A stretch of DNA of 36,958 nucleotides, from contig CAYMPG010000016.1 in the NCBI GenBank assembly GCA_964392455.1, forward strand, positions 1 through 36,958. Reading direction: 5' to 3'. The position numbers and the translations under genes are program-made. Every line of letters starts with the position of its first letter. The first letter of the stretch is position 1. Source of the DNA: SFEL01 sp964392455 (lineage in GTDB: Bacteria > Bacillota > Clostridia > Christensenellales > CAG-138). This document shows, piece after piece, positions 1 through 8,195 of the stretch. The notes beneath the pieces were generated by a model, which was given only the letters and a program-made list of their open reading frames with translations, had not been told where the DNA came from and ran no database searches.

Positions 1-127
1 CGCAGGGTTTATAGGCAAATCATGTAAAAGCCCCCGTAAGGGATTTAATCGCACATGGGCAAAGCCCCTGTGCGCCATCACAGAAAACCCGAAAGGTTTT
101 CTGTGAAATCTAGATAGGAGATTTATT
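1..127. repeat. Leader of noc with dispersed stem-loop repeat (family F)
   Basis: No gene is visible here. The stretch shares words with 21455-21590 and 30755-31025 (for example CCCCCGTAAGGG and a stem around GCAAAGCCCC), so it is one copy of a dispersed intergenic repeat. It ends in a perfect 11-bp hairpin (79-89 pairs with 95-105, loop CGAAA) just ahead of the noc ribosome binding site AGGAG at 117-121. Confidence 0.6.
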
Positions 128-943
128 ATGCCACTGGACATCGCCCATTCCCAGCGCAAGCTGCTGGAGATCCCAATTGAATCCATCCTTCCCAACCCAA
201 ACCAGCCCCGCATCACCTTTGATGAGGATACCATTGCGGAGCTGGCCCAGAGCATAAGCCAGGTGGGCCTTATACAGCCCCTTGTGGTACGCAAAAGCCC
301 GGGGGGGTATGAGCTTGTGGCAGGGGAAAGGCGGCTCAGGGCCTGCAAATCCCTTGGCATGAATACCGTTACCTGCATAGTGGAGGCCACCCTCAGGGAG
401 GAATCCTCCGCCATGATGGCCCTGATAGAAAACCTTCAGCGTGAGGACCTGCACTATATGGAGGAGGCCCAGTGCTACTATGCGCTGCTGAATAATTACG
501 ACCTTACCCAGGAGGCCCTTGCCGAGCGGCTGGGCCGCAGCCAGTCCTCCATTGCAAACAAGCTGCGCCTGCTGCGCCTTTCGGATAAGGTGAAGGACGC
601 CCTCCAGCAGGCCGGCCTTTCAGAGCGCCATGCAAGGGCACTCCTTAAGATAAAGGATGAGGATGCCCAGCTTGCGGTCATCAGCCGGGCAAGCGATAAG
701 GCCCTCTCCGTAAAGGACACTGAGCGGCTTGTGGAAAAAACGCTGGATAAAATGTATGACGAGCGGCGGCCCGGCGCTGCCCCCCGCCCCATGATAATAC
801 GGCAGGTGCGGGACTATCGCCTGTTTATGAACACGGTAAACTCCGCCATCGCCGCCCTAAGGGAATCCGGCATGACGGTGGATGTGGATCAGGACGACCT
901 GCCAAACGGCGTGGATATTCACATTCACGTTCGTGCGGAGTAA
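128..943 (+). CDS. noc: Nucleoid occlusion protein Noc (ParB family)
   Basis: A 271-residue ParB/Spo0J-family DNA-binding protein that I assign to the Noc branch. The N-terminal ParB/CTPase domain has GERR (residues 66-69) and ENLQR (101-105); a helix-turn-helix follows at about 127-150. The C-terminal end (a MNTVNSAI-like helix, then a short acidic tail) resembles Bacillus Noc rather than Spo0J, and a second, more Spo0J-like ParB sits next to ParA at 23.2 kb. Noc is a CTP-dependent clamp that binds NBS sites (consensus ATTTCCCGGGAAAT) and keeps division away from the chromosome. ATG with AGGAG seven bases upstream. In many Firmicutes noc follows mnmG-rsmG; that side lies outside the window. 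The alternative is a second Spo0J-like ParB. Confidence 0.8.
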   Translation: MPLDIAHSQRKLLEIPIESILPNPNQPRITFDEDTIAELAQSISQVGLIQPLVVRKSPGGYELVAGERRLRACKSLGMNTVTCIVEATLREESSAMMALIENLQREDLHYMEEAQCYYALLNNYDLTQEALAERLGRSQSSIANKLRLLRLSDKVKDALQQAGLSERHARALLKIKDEDAQLAVISRASDKALSVKDTERLVEKTLDKMYDERRPGAAPRPMIIRQVRDYRLFMNTVNSAIAALRESGMTVDVDQDDLPNGVDIHIHVRAE

Positions 944-981
944 GGATTCTGTAAAAAATCTGAGTCATTTGCACAGGGGGA

Positions 982-1010
982 TTGTTCATACTGCCTTTTT
1001 TGGGTATTAT
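982..1010 (+). promoter_or_regulatory. Possible promoter of the SleB-like lipoprotein gene
   Basis: TTGTTC (982-987), a 17-bp spacer and TATTAT (1005-1010). Transcription would begin close to the ATG at 1018, so the mRNA could be leaderless; no clear ribosome binding site precedes that ATG. TATACT at 1012-1017 is an alternative -10. Confidence 0.35.
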
Positions 1011-1017
1011 ATATACT

Positions 1018-2052
1018 ATGATAAATACTAAAGCTATATTTACCCGCTGTATCCTTACCCTTATGGTCTGCATTGCTGCGGCCCTGATGGCAGGCTGCGG
1101 CAATAGCCAGGATACCGAGGATGCAGCCGTGGTGCTGGATCTTCCTCAGGAGACCGAGGACACCCACGATGAGCATGGCAACAGCATGGTGGAAATCGTG
1201 ATAACCCCCAGCCTTGAGCCGGTGGTCACCCCCGTGCCCACGCCAAAGCTGCCTGAAACCGTTTCCTGCGACCCCATAAAGGGGTACACCAGCAAATCCG
1301 GCGTAAACCTCAGGGCCCAGCCCTCCACCGATGCGGAGGTTATCGATACGCTGGACAAGGCCATCGCCCTCACCATAACCGGCAGGGCAGAGGAATGGTG
1401 CCAGGTAAAGGTGGGAAATGAAACCGGGTATATATCCTCAGAATTTGTAGGGGAGGGAAGCATCCCTGCCGTGCTCACCATTGACTCACTCAAGCGGCAC
1501 AACGGCATTGCCACCGCCTCTGTAAATATGCGTAAGGAGCCCTCCACCCATGCGGGCGTCATAGAAAAGCTGGATATTTTTACCCCCTTTACCATTACCG
1601 GCGAAAATGACGACTGGTACGAGATAGAGTACAAGGGCCAGCGGGGCTATGTATCAAAGAAATACAGCGAGGAATCCTCCGGCTATTACGACAGCGATGA
1701 CCTTTACCTGGTGGCCCAGCTTGTGCATCAGGAGGCCAAGTATACCTCAAAGGAGGGGCTCATCGCCGTGGCAAACGTGGTATACAACCGGCTCCGCAGC
1801 AGCAAGTTCCCCAGCACCCTTGAGGGCGTGGTATTTGAAGAGGGCCAGTTTTCCCCCGCCGAAAACAGGAGCAAGCTGAAGGCAGTGCGCCCAAGCTCCG
1901 GTGCCATAGATGCGGTCATCGAGATATTTGCCCGGGGCAAGACCATACTCCCCCGGAACGTCCTCTATTTCAGGGCCAGCCGCATGGGCAAGGAATGGTC
2001 CAGCGCCCGCAGCTTCTATGGCCAGTACGGCGGCAATTACTTCTACAAATAG
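1018..2052 (+). CDS. SH3-domain lipoprotein with SleB-like cell wall hydrolase domain
   Basis: A 344-residue predicted lipoprotein. It has a hydrophobic signal with lipobox LMAGC, a Thr/Pro-rich linker, two bacterial SH3 domains (about residues 80-145 and 165-220, each with an NLR/NMR..PST pattern and a GY[IV]S ending), and a C-terminal hydrolase_2 domain (about 230-344) of the type in SleB/CwlJ spore-cortex hydrolases (HQEAKYTSKEGLIAVANVV near its start). The family cleaves peptidoglycan; SH3 domains usually bind wall peptides. I chose ATG 1018 because it begins the signal peptide directly. A TTG at 982 would add 12 residues and has AGGGGG only one base away. It lies 74 bp after noc and may be co-transcribed or use its own promoter. 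Confident on domains, not on the exact start or substrate. Confidence 0.85.
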   Translation: MINTKAIFTRCILTLMVCIAAALMAGCGNSQDTEDAAVVLDLPQETEDTHDEHGNSMVEIVITPSLEPVVTPVPTPKLPETVSCDPIKGYTSKSGVNLRAQPSTDAEVIDTLDKAIALTITGRAEEWCQVKVGNETGYISSEFVGEGSIPAVLTIDSLKRHNGIATASVNMRKEPSTHAGVIEKLDIFTPFTITGENDDWYEIEYKGQRGYVSKKYSEESSGYYDSDDLYLVAQLVHQEAKYTSKEGLIAVANVVYNRLRSSKFPSTLEGVVFEEGQFSPAENRSKLKAVRPSSGAIDAVIEIFARGKTILPRNVLYFRASRMGKEWSSARSFYGQYGGNYFYK

Positions 2053-2086
2053 CCCCATCAGCACAATGCTCACATTATCAAAAATA

Positions 2087-2120
2087 CCGCTCTGCAAATG
2101 CAGGGCGGTCGCTTTGTTTT
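2087..2120 (+). terminator. Rho-independent terminator after the SleB-like gene
   Basis: A 10-bp stem (2087-2096 with 2099-2108, one G-T pair) is followed by the T-rich run TCGCTTTGTTTT. It lies 35 bp past the stop codon. Confidence 0.75.
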
Positions 2121-2230
2121 GGGGGTATGGAGCAGGGCGGGTAAATAGCAGGGTTTAGCTTTGCCCGGTTATCAGCATTGCAGGGCTTAAGCTGCACCCT
2201 GTCACATACATGGTATTTTTAACGAAATAA

Positions 2231-2259
2231 CCGCCCTGCCGGACGCAGGACGGTTTTTT
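2231..2259. terminator. Terminator hairpin between converging genes
   Basis: CCGCCCTGC (2231-2239) pairs with GCAGGACGG (2245-2253) with one mismatch, followed by six T. On the minus strand it lies 25 bp past the stop of the gene ending at 2284, so it may serve both directions. Confidence 0.7.
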
Positions 2260-2283
2260 CATACTATGGGTGAAGCCCTCTCC

Positions 2284-3648
2284 CTATGGCTCACGCTCTA
2301 TCCACAGGGTCAGCCCCTCGGGGGATACGCCCTCCGGCAGGGTAAGGGTGAAGCCCTGGGTGGCCTCAGCATCAAGGGTAAGGGCGGCGGCCCGCTCCTC
2401 CGCTATGGGGAAGGCCTCGTAGCAGGCTGAGCCATCCCAAAGGAGCAGCCTGTCGGTCATGGGGTCATAGGCTGAGGAATCAAATATGCCGTACACCACG
2501 CTGCTGCCATTGCGCTCAAATGAGCCCATGGTGAAGGCAGCCTCCGTAAGCTCTCCCTCAGGCTCCCTCAGAGGGGCGGCCATGGCAGGGGGGGCGGAAA
2601 GGAGATTGGGTATATTCCGCTCCACCAGCTCTATCACCACATTGTCCGGAGCCTCCGCCGCCATGGAGGCGTAATTGTAGGGGAACTCCGCATCGTACAG
2701 CACCCGGCCGAAATTTGCGCTGAGGTAGGGCAGCAGCCCATCCCCGAAGGAATCCCGGTAAAGGAGGAGGGAGCTGTCATTTGCAGGGCTTGTGGTGCCT
2801 GCTGTAACGGTGCGGCCGGGGGCCTGCGGGTCTGTAGAGTAGTCAAAGGAAAGGGAGAGGTCAGGGTATTCCATGCTGCCCGCTGAGGCGGGGTAGAGGA
2901 AATAGTGAAGATCTCCCGCCCAGCCTGTTTTTATTGTGGGGGTAGCCCGGCTGTAGGCCTCATAGCCCTCCAGGCCAAGGCCCTCCATTATGGCCCGGTA
3001 GCCAATGAGCGCACCGAGCTGATTCCAGTGGGTATCATGATAATGATAAAGGAGGCCCTCATCCCTGCTGCCTTTAAGGGCGGCAGTAAGGTCAATATAC
3101 TCCACCCCCAGCTCACCAAGGGCATCGGCAAGGCGCTCCCTGTTTGAGGGGAGGCCGGTGGGCTTAAGGCGGGAGGGCATATATTCCGGGTAAACGGTAT
3201 TTTTATTTGGTGCAATGGTAAAGGCAAAGGTGGCGCCTGAGGCCCTTACATACTGCTGCTGTATCAGCAGCACCCTTGCGGCCCGGGCTATATCGTAATC
3301 AGTCAGGCGGTCTGTGCCAAGGTAGTCATCAAGGGTCTCCCCATAGTAGAGCATATTGTTGCTTCCGATGATAACGTCCTCATTGAGTGTATCCTTCAGC
3401 AGCGCCCCGGTAATGGAATGGAAGGCAGTTACCATTTCCTCCCGGAAGCCAAAGTGATCCTGATAGTAATCGTCAAACTCAGCGGGGAATTTCAGATTGA
3501 GCCCATCCCTGCCGGTAAACTGGGGAAACCTTGCAAGGGGCCGGTTTTCATAGTTTTCCCCCTCATAGCCAAGGAGCAGCCCCGCCGTGGGCAGCAGGCA
3601 CAGGGCCATGATAAGCGCCACAAATGCAAAAAGCAGCTTTTTTCTCAT
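2284..3648 (-). CDS. DHHW-family (AlgX/AlgJ-like) protein, partner of MBOAT acyltransferase
   Basis: 454 residues with one N-terminal membrane or signal segment (about 5-27). Features typical of DHHW/AlgX-like SGNH-fold proteins are visible: an ENRPLARFP entry motif (34-42), a catalytic-type HDTHW motif (204-208), and a later YRDSFGD segment whose Ser could complete the Asp-His-Ser set. Such proteins sit outside the membrane and transfer or process O-acetyl groups supplied by an MBOAT channel enzyme. The gene starts 9 bp after the MBOAT stop, with AGGAGG in that gap, so the two are translated from one message. The acceptor glycan is unknown. Confidence 0.8.
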   Translation of the reverse strand: MRKKLLFAFVALIMALCLLPTAGLLLGYEGENYENRPLARFPQFTGRDGLNLKFPAEFDDYYQDHFGFREEMVTAFHSITGALLKDTLNEDVIIGSNNMLYYGETLDDYLGTDRLTDYDIARAARVLLIQQQYVRASGATFAFTIAPNKNTVYPEYMPSRLKPTGLPSNRERLADALGELGVEYIDLTAALKGSRDEGLLYHYHDTHWNQLGALIGYRAIMEGLGLEGYEAYSRATPTIKTGWAGDLHYFLYPASAGSMEYPDLSLSFDYSTDPQAPGRTVTAGTTSPANDSSLLLYRDSFGDGLLPYLSANFGRVLYDAEFPYNYASMAAEAPDNVVIELVERNIPNLLSAPPAMAAPLREPEGELTEAAFTMGSFERNGSSVVYGIFDSSAYDPMTDRLLLWDGSACYEAFPIAEERAAALTLDAEATQGFTLTLPEGVSPEGLTLWIEREP

Positions 3649-3657
3649 GGCAGCCTC

Positions 3658-5058
3658 CTAAAACCTGAAGTAGATAAAGGGATTATAGGCAGAGGTGGAA
3701 AGGCACAGCCCGCACAGCGCCAGCCCCGCCAAAGCCACCCCGTAGGTAAGCCCCTCGTATATGCCGCCCCTTTTCTCAAGGGCAAGGGAAAGCCTGCCCC
3801 CTGTGGGCAGCGCAGCAGCCGCCCCCACAATAAGAGCAGCAAGGGTAATGGGAGAAAGCAGCCGGGACAGCACCGCCGTAAGCTCCCCGCCAAAGCGCCA
3901 GCCTGTAAACATACTGCATATCATGCTCCATGCGGCGGGCAGCGTTTCCGCCCTAAACAGCACAAACCCCACCGCTACCGCAATAAGGGTATACACATGG
4001 CGCAGGAGTTTTGGCCATTTTTCCGGGGTAAGGAGGCCGTATGCCTCCAGCATGAGAAACAGCCCGTGATACAGCCCCCACAGCACAAAGTTCCAGCTTG
4101 CCCCGTGCCAGAGGCCGGTAAGGAAAAACACAATGAGCTTGTTTATGCCGGTGCGTACAGGGCCACGGCGGTTGCCCCCAAGGGGAATGTATACGTATTC
4201 CTTAAACCAGGTGGAAAGGGAAATATGCCACCTGCGCCAGAAATCCTGCATGGAGGCCGCAATGTAGGGATAATTGAAGTTTTCCCGAAAGCAAAAGCCA
4301 AATGCATGGCCCAGGCCTATGGCCATATCGCTGTAGCCGGAAAAATCAAAGTATATCTGCAGCATATAGCCCACTGCACCAAGCCAGGCTATTGGCCCAT
4401 TCACCGCCGCCGGGGGGAGGGCATACACCCTGTCTGCAAGGAGGCCCAGTATATTGGATATAAGCACCTTCTTGCAAAGGCCGCAGCAAAAGCGGCGAAG
4501 GCCGGGGGCAGTTTCCTCAATGGAGAGGGGACGATGCTCCAGCTGCTCCGCCACATCGTGATATTTTACTATTGGCCCGGCTATGAGCTGGGGGAAAAGG
4601 GAAATGTACAGCAGCGTATTGAAAAAGCTCCGCTGGGGAGGCACCTGCCTTCTGTATACATCCAGCGCATAGCTCATGGCCTGGAAGGTAAAAAAGGATA
4701 TGCCCACCGGCAGCTTTACTCCAGTGAGGGGTATGCTGAGGCCGGTAAGGGCATTTACGGTCTGAATTATAAAATCCGCATATTTATAATACCCGAGGGA
4801 GCCAATGTTCCACAGTATTATAAGGGCAAGGAGGGCCTTTCGGTGCTTTTCTCCCCCAAGGCCCAGGGCAAGGAGATGATTCACAAGGGAGGTGAATATC
4901 ATCAGCAGCACGTATACCGGCTCCCCCCAGGCATAAAAAGCAACGCTTGCCACGAGCAGCAGGGCATTGCGTACCCTTATGCGTGAAGCAAAGGCCTTAT
5001 CCAGCAGAAACACTGCCGGCAGAAATATAAACAGAAACGTGGTGGAGCTGAATACCAA
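3658..5058 (-). CDS. MBOAT family O-acyltransferase (AlgI/DltB-like)
   Basis: 466-residue multi-pass membrane protein. It has the MBOAT signature WRRWH (274-278), WHGASWNF with the conserved His (318), and a second His in the GLYHG segment (331). The N-terminus matches the usual MVFSS.FLF.FLP start of this family, supporting the TTG start at 5058; AGGAGG lies 8 bases upstream. The enzyme passes acetyl groups from cytoplasmic acetyl-CoA across the membrane for O-acetylation of an extracellular polymer. Middle gene of a three-gene operon (lipoprotein, MBOAT, DHHW protein). Without a polysaccharide cluster nearby the substrate cannot be told; secondary wall polymer, teichoic acid or exopolysaccharide are all possible. 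Confidence 0.9.
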   Translation of the reverse strand: MVFSSTTFLFIFLPAVFLLDKAFASRIRVRNALLLVASVAFYAWGEPVYVLLMIFTSLVNHLLALGLGGEKHRKALLALIILWNIGSLGYYKYADFIIQTVNALTGLSIPLTGVKLPVGISFFTFQAMSYALDVYRRQVPPQRSFFNTLLYISLFPQLIAGPIVKYHDVAEQLEHRPLSIEETAPGLRRFCCGLCKKVLISNILGLLADRVYALPPAAVNGPIAWLGAVGYMLQIYFDFSGYSDMAIGLGHAFGFCFRENFNYPYIAASMQDFWRRWHISLSTWFKEYVYIPLGGNRRGPVRTGINKLIVFFLTGLWHGASWNFVLWGLYHGLFLMLEAYGLLTPEKWPKLLRHVYTLIAVAVGFVLFRAETLPAAWSMICSMFTGWRFGGELTAVLSRLLSPITLAALIVGAAAALPTGGRLSLALEKRGGIYEGLTYGVALAGLALCGLCLSTSAYNPFIYFRF

Positions 5059-5083
5059 TGCTCTGCCCTCCTGAGGGAATATA

Positions 5084-5584
5084 TCAATAGCTGGGCGAAT
5101 ATATATATATGGTGGAAACAGTATCCCCGCTCATTTCAAACTGGATGCGCTCCGCCTGAATATCCGCAGGGTCGTTGGTAAGGGTATAGTTGATATAGCC
5201 ATCGTCAAAATAATCCTCGCCGTATGCGGCTATCACCTGCTCCCGGCTGTCTCCCACACGCACGCCTCTTAGGGTAGCATAGGTGCCGTCTGTAAGGGTG
5301 AGCATCTCGATTATATCCTTGCCATCCACAGGCACGGTGTTCACATTAAGGCCGGGATAGCTGAAGGTCTTATCCTTGCCATCGTATACGCAGCTTACCA
5401 TTTCGGAGTATTCATATCCATCGCCCAGGGCTTCGATAAGGGGGGCGCTGTCTGTGCGGAGGTAATAGGTTTCTCCCTCCAGCTCAAGACCCAGGTCATC
5501 CTGACCAAAGCCCGCCTGTGAGGAGGAGCAGCCGGTGAGCAGCAGTGCCAGCATCAGGGCTGAGATAAGCAGAGTTTTCTTCAT
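5084..5584 (-). CDS. Small lipoprotein of unknown function, first gene of the MBOAT operon
   Basis: 166 residues beginning with a clear lipoprotein signal (lipobox LLTGC, Cys at about 19). The mature part is acidic, with a repeated pattern resembling beta-strand-rich SmpA/PepSY-like folds: a GVRVGDSREQVIAAYG segment (about 111-126) recalls the 'G.S..eV...lG' motif of SmpA/OmlA-like domains. I do not recognise a family with confidence. It lies 25 bp upstream of the MBOAT gene on the same strand, so it is probably an outside-surface accessory of the same O-acylation system. Its own start lacks a close Shine-Dalgarno (AAGGA is about 15 bases away). Confidence 0.65.
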   Translation of the reverse strand: MKKTLLISALMLALLLTGCSSSQAGFGQDDLGLELEGETYYLRTDSAPLIEALGDGYEYSEMVSCVYDGKDKTFSYPGLNVNTVPVDGKDIIEMLTLTDGTYATLRGVRVGDSREQVIAAYGEDYFDDGYINYTLTNDPADIQAERIQFEMSGDTVSTIYIYSPSY

Positions 5585-5732
5585 TGCAAAAGTTGCCGTC
5601 CTTTCAGGGATATATTGATTTTGCCCCCTGTATGGGGGCTGTGGTTTTATGTGGGTTTATGTGGTTTATTGGAGAATATTGGGGGTATATTGTGGATTAT
5701 TGTGGAATAATGTCGAGTTTCCTCTTTATTCC

Positions 5733-6278
5733 ACATTATTCGACATTTTTCCCAAATTATCCACGCCGTTCCACATTTTTCCCGGGGGATTCCACCTTTT
5801 TCCACATTTTTCCCCGGTGGTTCTACATTGTTCCACGTTATTCCACGTTATACTACGCAATTCGTCTTTTTTCGACATTGATGGGCGCAGCTATGCCTAT
5901 GCCTTAGCTTATGCAGCTCGTCATTTTTCGACGTTTTTCCCAAATTATCCACGCCGTTCCACATTTTTCCCGGGTGGTTCCACTTTTTTCCACATTTTTT
6001 CCCGGTGGTTCCACGTTATTCCACGTTATTCGTCTTTTTTCGACATTGATGGGCGCAGCTATGCCTATGCCTTAGCTTATGCAGCTCGTCATTTTTCGAC
6101 GTTTTTCCCAAATTATCCACGCCGTTCCACATTTTTCCCGGGGGATTCCTCCTTTTTCCACATTTTTCCCCGGTGGTTCCACGTTATTCCACGTTATTCG
6201 TCTTTTTTCGACATTGATGGGCAGGGTTATGCCAATGCCGTGCCTTATGTGGTTCGTCTTTTTTCGACATTTTTACCA
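5733..6278. repeat. 168-bp direct repeat array with DnaA-box-like and CCCGGG words
   Basis: The word CGACATTGATGGG recurs at 5873, 6041 and 6209, exactly 168 bp apart; the unit start CCCAAATTATCCACG recurs at 5751, 5939 and 6107, the first unit being 20 bp longer. Each unit holds TTATCCACG (5757, 5945, 6113) and TTTTCCACA (5798, 5986, 6154), always 41 bp apart, plus TTTTTCCCGGG and several TTATTCCAC words. One strand is strongly pyrimidine-rich. A 257-codon open frame crosses the array, but it exists because 168 is a multiple of three and it runs into a real gene on the other strand. I treat the array as non-coding. The whole gap 5585-6279 has no credible gene. Confidence 0.85.
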
Positions 6279-6279
6279 A

Positions 6280-6957
6280 TTATTCCACAGTGGCCTGCTC
6301 TGCCTCCCGCTCTGCGGCGGCGGCATCCAGCTCGGCCTGCATATTTACATCGGTGGGGTCTATCCTTAGGCCGTTTCTATCCGGCACAGGGTCAGAGGTG
6401 GTGCCTCTGGGGGAGCCGTTGACTATTTCAAGGGTGGTGCCCTCGGCGCAGTTTTCGTATACAAAGCGGCTGGCCTCAGTTACCATGCGGAGGCATCCGC
6501 CGGTATTGCTGCCGCCTATGCCGTGATCTCCATCGTAATAGCGGGGCCAGAGCTGGGATGCATCCTCCCGGGCATAGAGGGGGGAATGTACATACAGCCG
6601 CTCATGGTACCTTGTGGCGTACTGAACGGTGCCCCCATCTGGGAAATTGTGCCAGCGCTCCTTTTCACCGAGGGTGAATATGCCGGCAGGGGTCTTGTTT
6701 CCCCCGTGAGCAATGCGATAGGTGGCCACCACCTCAGTGTATTCCCCCTTATCATCCGCCTTGTATATGGTAAGGGTATAGCTGCCCTTTTCCACATAAA
6801 GGTAATAGGGGAACTCCACCTCCACAGGGGTGGGCTGGGGAGTGGGCTCAATGGTGGGCTCAGGGGTAGGGGCGGGCTGGGACTCAACCGGCTGAGCGCA
6901 GCCGCACAGCAGTATCAGGGCTATGGCGCAAAGGGCCAGCATAATGGTCTTTTTCAA
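6280..6957 (-). CDS. L,D-transpeptidase (YkuD family) lipoprotein
   Basis: 225 residues from a TTG start at 6957, which has GGAGG seven bases upstream and begins the signal directly (lipobox ILLCGC, Cys 20). A longer frame would add 35 residues with no signal logic. A Pro/Thr-rich linker (about 25-46) tethers the YkuD domain (about 50-195). The catalytic pattern is visible as H124..S in YVHSP, H145 and GGSNTGGCLRM with nucleophile Cys155. The family makes 3-3 crosslinks in peptidoglycan or anchors proteins to it. A charged Ala/Glu-rich tail ends the protein. Its 3' end abuts the repeat array. The exact peptidoglycan activity is inferred from the family. Confidence 0.88.
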   Translation of the reverse strand: MKKTIMLALCAIALILLCGCAQPVESQPAPTPEPTIEPTPQPTPVEVEFPYYLYVEKGSYTLTIYKADDKGEYTEVVATYRIAHGGNKTPAGIFTLGEKERWHNFPDGGTVQYATRYHERLYVHSPLYAREDASQLWPRYYDGDHGIGGSNTGGCLRMVTEASRFVYENCAEGTTLEIVNGSPRGTTSDPVPDRNGLRIDPTDVNMQAELDAAAAEREAEQATVE

Positions 6958-7062
6958 GGTTTTTCCTCCGGGGCCGGCGGCTTTTTCACGCCACCGCATA
7001 CCAAATTTTATTTTACTACAAATTGCTGCATATGTCTTGCTTTTTTTAGAGGGGGAAGGCAT

Positions 7063-7683
7063 GTGGGTTCGCTCAAAATCGTCGCTGCGCTTTGGATTTT
7101 GAGCGATTATCCTCTTCGGGGGGATTCAGGCAGAAGAACCCATCCCTTTCAGGGTTGGGTCCGCATTTGCCGCACATGTCAGCAAATGCGGATTGGACTT
7201 TAAGGGGCTGTGCCCCTTAACAACCCGCAGCCAAAGTTAGTGCAGTGAAACATTGGCCGGGAAGTGTCATTGCGAACCAGTCCAGAGACTGGTGTGGCAA
7301 TCCGTTCCCCTTATTGTTGTTAATAAGAGAACAGGAAAGGATAAGCCTTTTTGTCTGCCTGGCATGAGTTTATCTAATCCCTCCCGCCGCCCTTTTAGGT
7401 GCTTTTTCCCTGCGGGAAAAGGGGCGTCCTGCTAAAGAGCAGGTCTGGGCGCAGCCGACTGAGGGATTGTCTTTGCAGCATGAAAGGATGCTGATTACCG
7501 GGATGCTTTCTTACAATCCCTCCGGCAATGAGCTATCGCTCATTGCCACCTCCCTTTACACAAGGGAGGCTCGTACTTCCTACCCATCTGCACAGGAAAC
7601 TCGTATGGCTTATCCATCTGCCGGGGAGGCTCGTGTGGCTTATCCATCTGCCGGAAAGTGTCGTGTGTCCACCCAATCCTTTA
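7063..7683. repeat. Mosaic of dispersed intergenic repeats (families F, D, C, E)
   Basis: No gene is credible between the transpeptidase and livJ. From left to right: hairpin-rich family F (7073-7230, shared with 30755-31025); family D (7264-7334, beginning GTGTCATTGCGAACCAG, also near 14006 and 31165); family C (7447-7495, with the self-complementary GCGCAGCCGAC core, also near 13877, 25256 and 28676); family E (7505-7570, with GGCAATGAGC...GCTCATTGCC, also near 25200 and 28770). Near-tandem 30-bp copies of CTCGTnnnGCTTATCCATC type follow to 7670. Short open frames here are repeat translations. Confidence 0.7.
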
Positions 7684-7807
7684 TCGTATCCCCACCCATG
7701 CAAAAAGCCCCATCCGTTGTGGAGCTTTTTGGAACGATGCTGTAAAGGGGATTATTTAGTATTGCTCTCTCAAACCCTATTCTTTGGCCCTTTCTTTTAA
7801 AGAAAGT
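7684..7807 (+). repeat. Family A repeat, copy 1
   Basis: It contains the family hallmarks: a hairpin in AAAAAGCCCC...GGAGCTTTTT (partly degenerate), TGCTGTAAAGGGG, a TTATTTAG block, and an outer palindrome CTTTCTTTTAAAGAAAG. The outer end faces livJ about 390 bp downstream. Confidence 0.75.
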
Positions 7808-7883
7808 ACAATGCCCTCACCCGCCATCCGAATATATCCTCACACACTGCCCACAAAAAATATGGGAATTTTTTCATTTTCTA

Positions 7884-7912
7884 TTGCACGGATGGCTTGT
7901 ATATTGTAGAAT
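7884..7912 (+). promoter_or_regulatory. Predicted livJ promoter
   Basis: TTGCAC (7884-7889), 17-bp spacer, TAGAAT (7907-7912). It would give a leader of about 275 nt before livJ. Confidence 0.5.
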
Positions 7913-7992
7913 CTAATAGCAGAGCAGTCGGTTATAATTATTTATTATCTCTCACAGGCTTATCACAGGCATTTTTATAATCTCTACTTTCA

Positions 7993-8072
7993 CCTGTCCC
8001 GGAAACGGGAAAAATGAACAGCGTATGTGCGTATTCCACGGACAGGCGTTCACATACCGCTTACATTTTTTT
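7993..8072 (+). promoter_or_regulatory. Structured livJ leader, possible pseudoknot or attenuator
   Basis: Two 7-bp complementary pairs interleave: CCTGTCC (7993-7999) with GGACAGG (8040-8046), and GTATGTG (8023-8029) with CACATAC (8051-8057). A small CCCG-GAAA-CGGG hairpin (7998-8009) competes with the first pair. T-rich sequence (8065-8072) follows the second pair. The order is that of an H-type pseudoknot, or of alternating terminator and antiterminator. I do not recognise a named riboswitch class. Confidence 0.35.
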
Positions 8073-8195
8073 ATTGCAAATTTATGCCGGGTATTGTAAA
8101 ATCGTCAAAAACCACCGGATACATTTCAGATATGGGGCGTATCAAATAAATATGCTTCAAAATAAATACCAATAAAAAACGGAGGAGAAACCATA

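Noticed and set aside
3418..4986. 522-codon plus-strand frame
   Set aside because: Antisense to the MBOAT and DHHW genes, which have clear motifs and ribosome binding sites.
5733..6278. CRISPR array
   Set aside because: The units are near-identical over their whole length with no variable spacers, and no cas gene is present.
5649..6422. 257-codon open frame rich in Phe, Pro and Tyr across the repeat array
   Set aside because: It exists because the 168-bp period is a multiple of three; it has no ribosome binding site and its end runs antisense through the transpeptidase gene.
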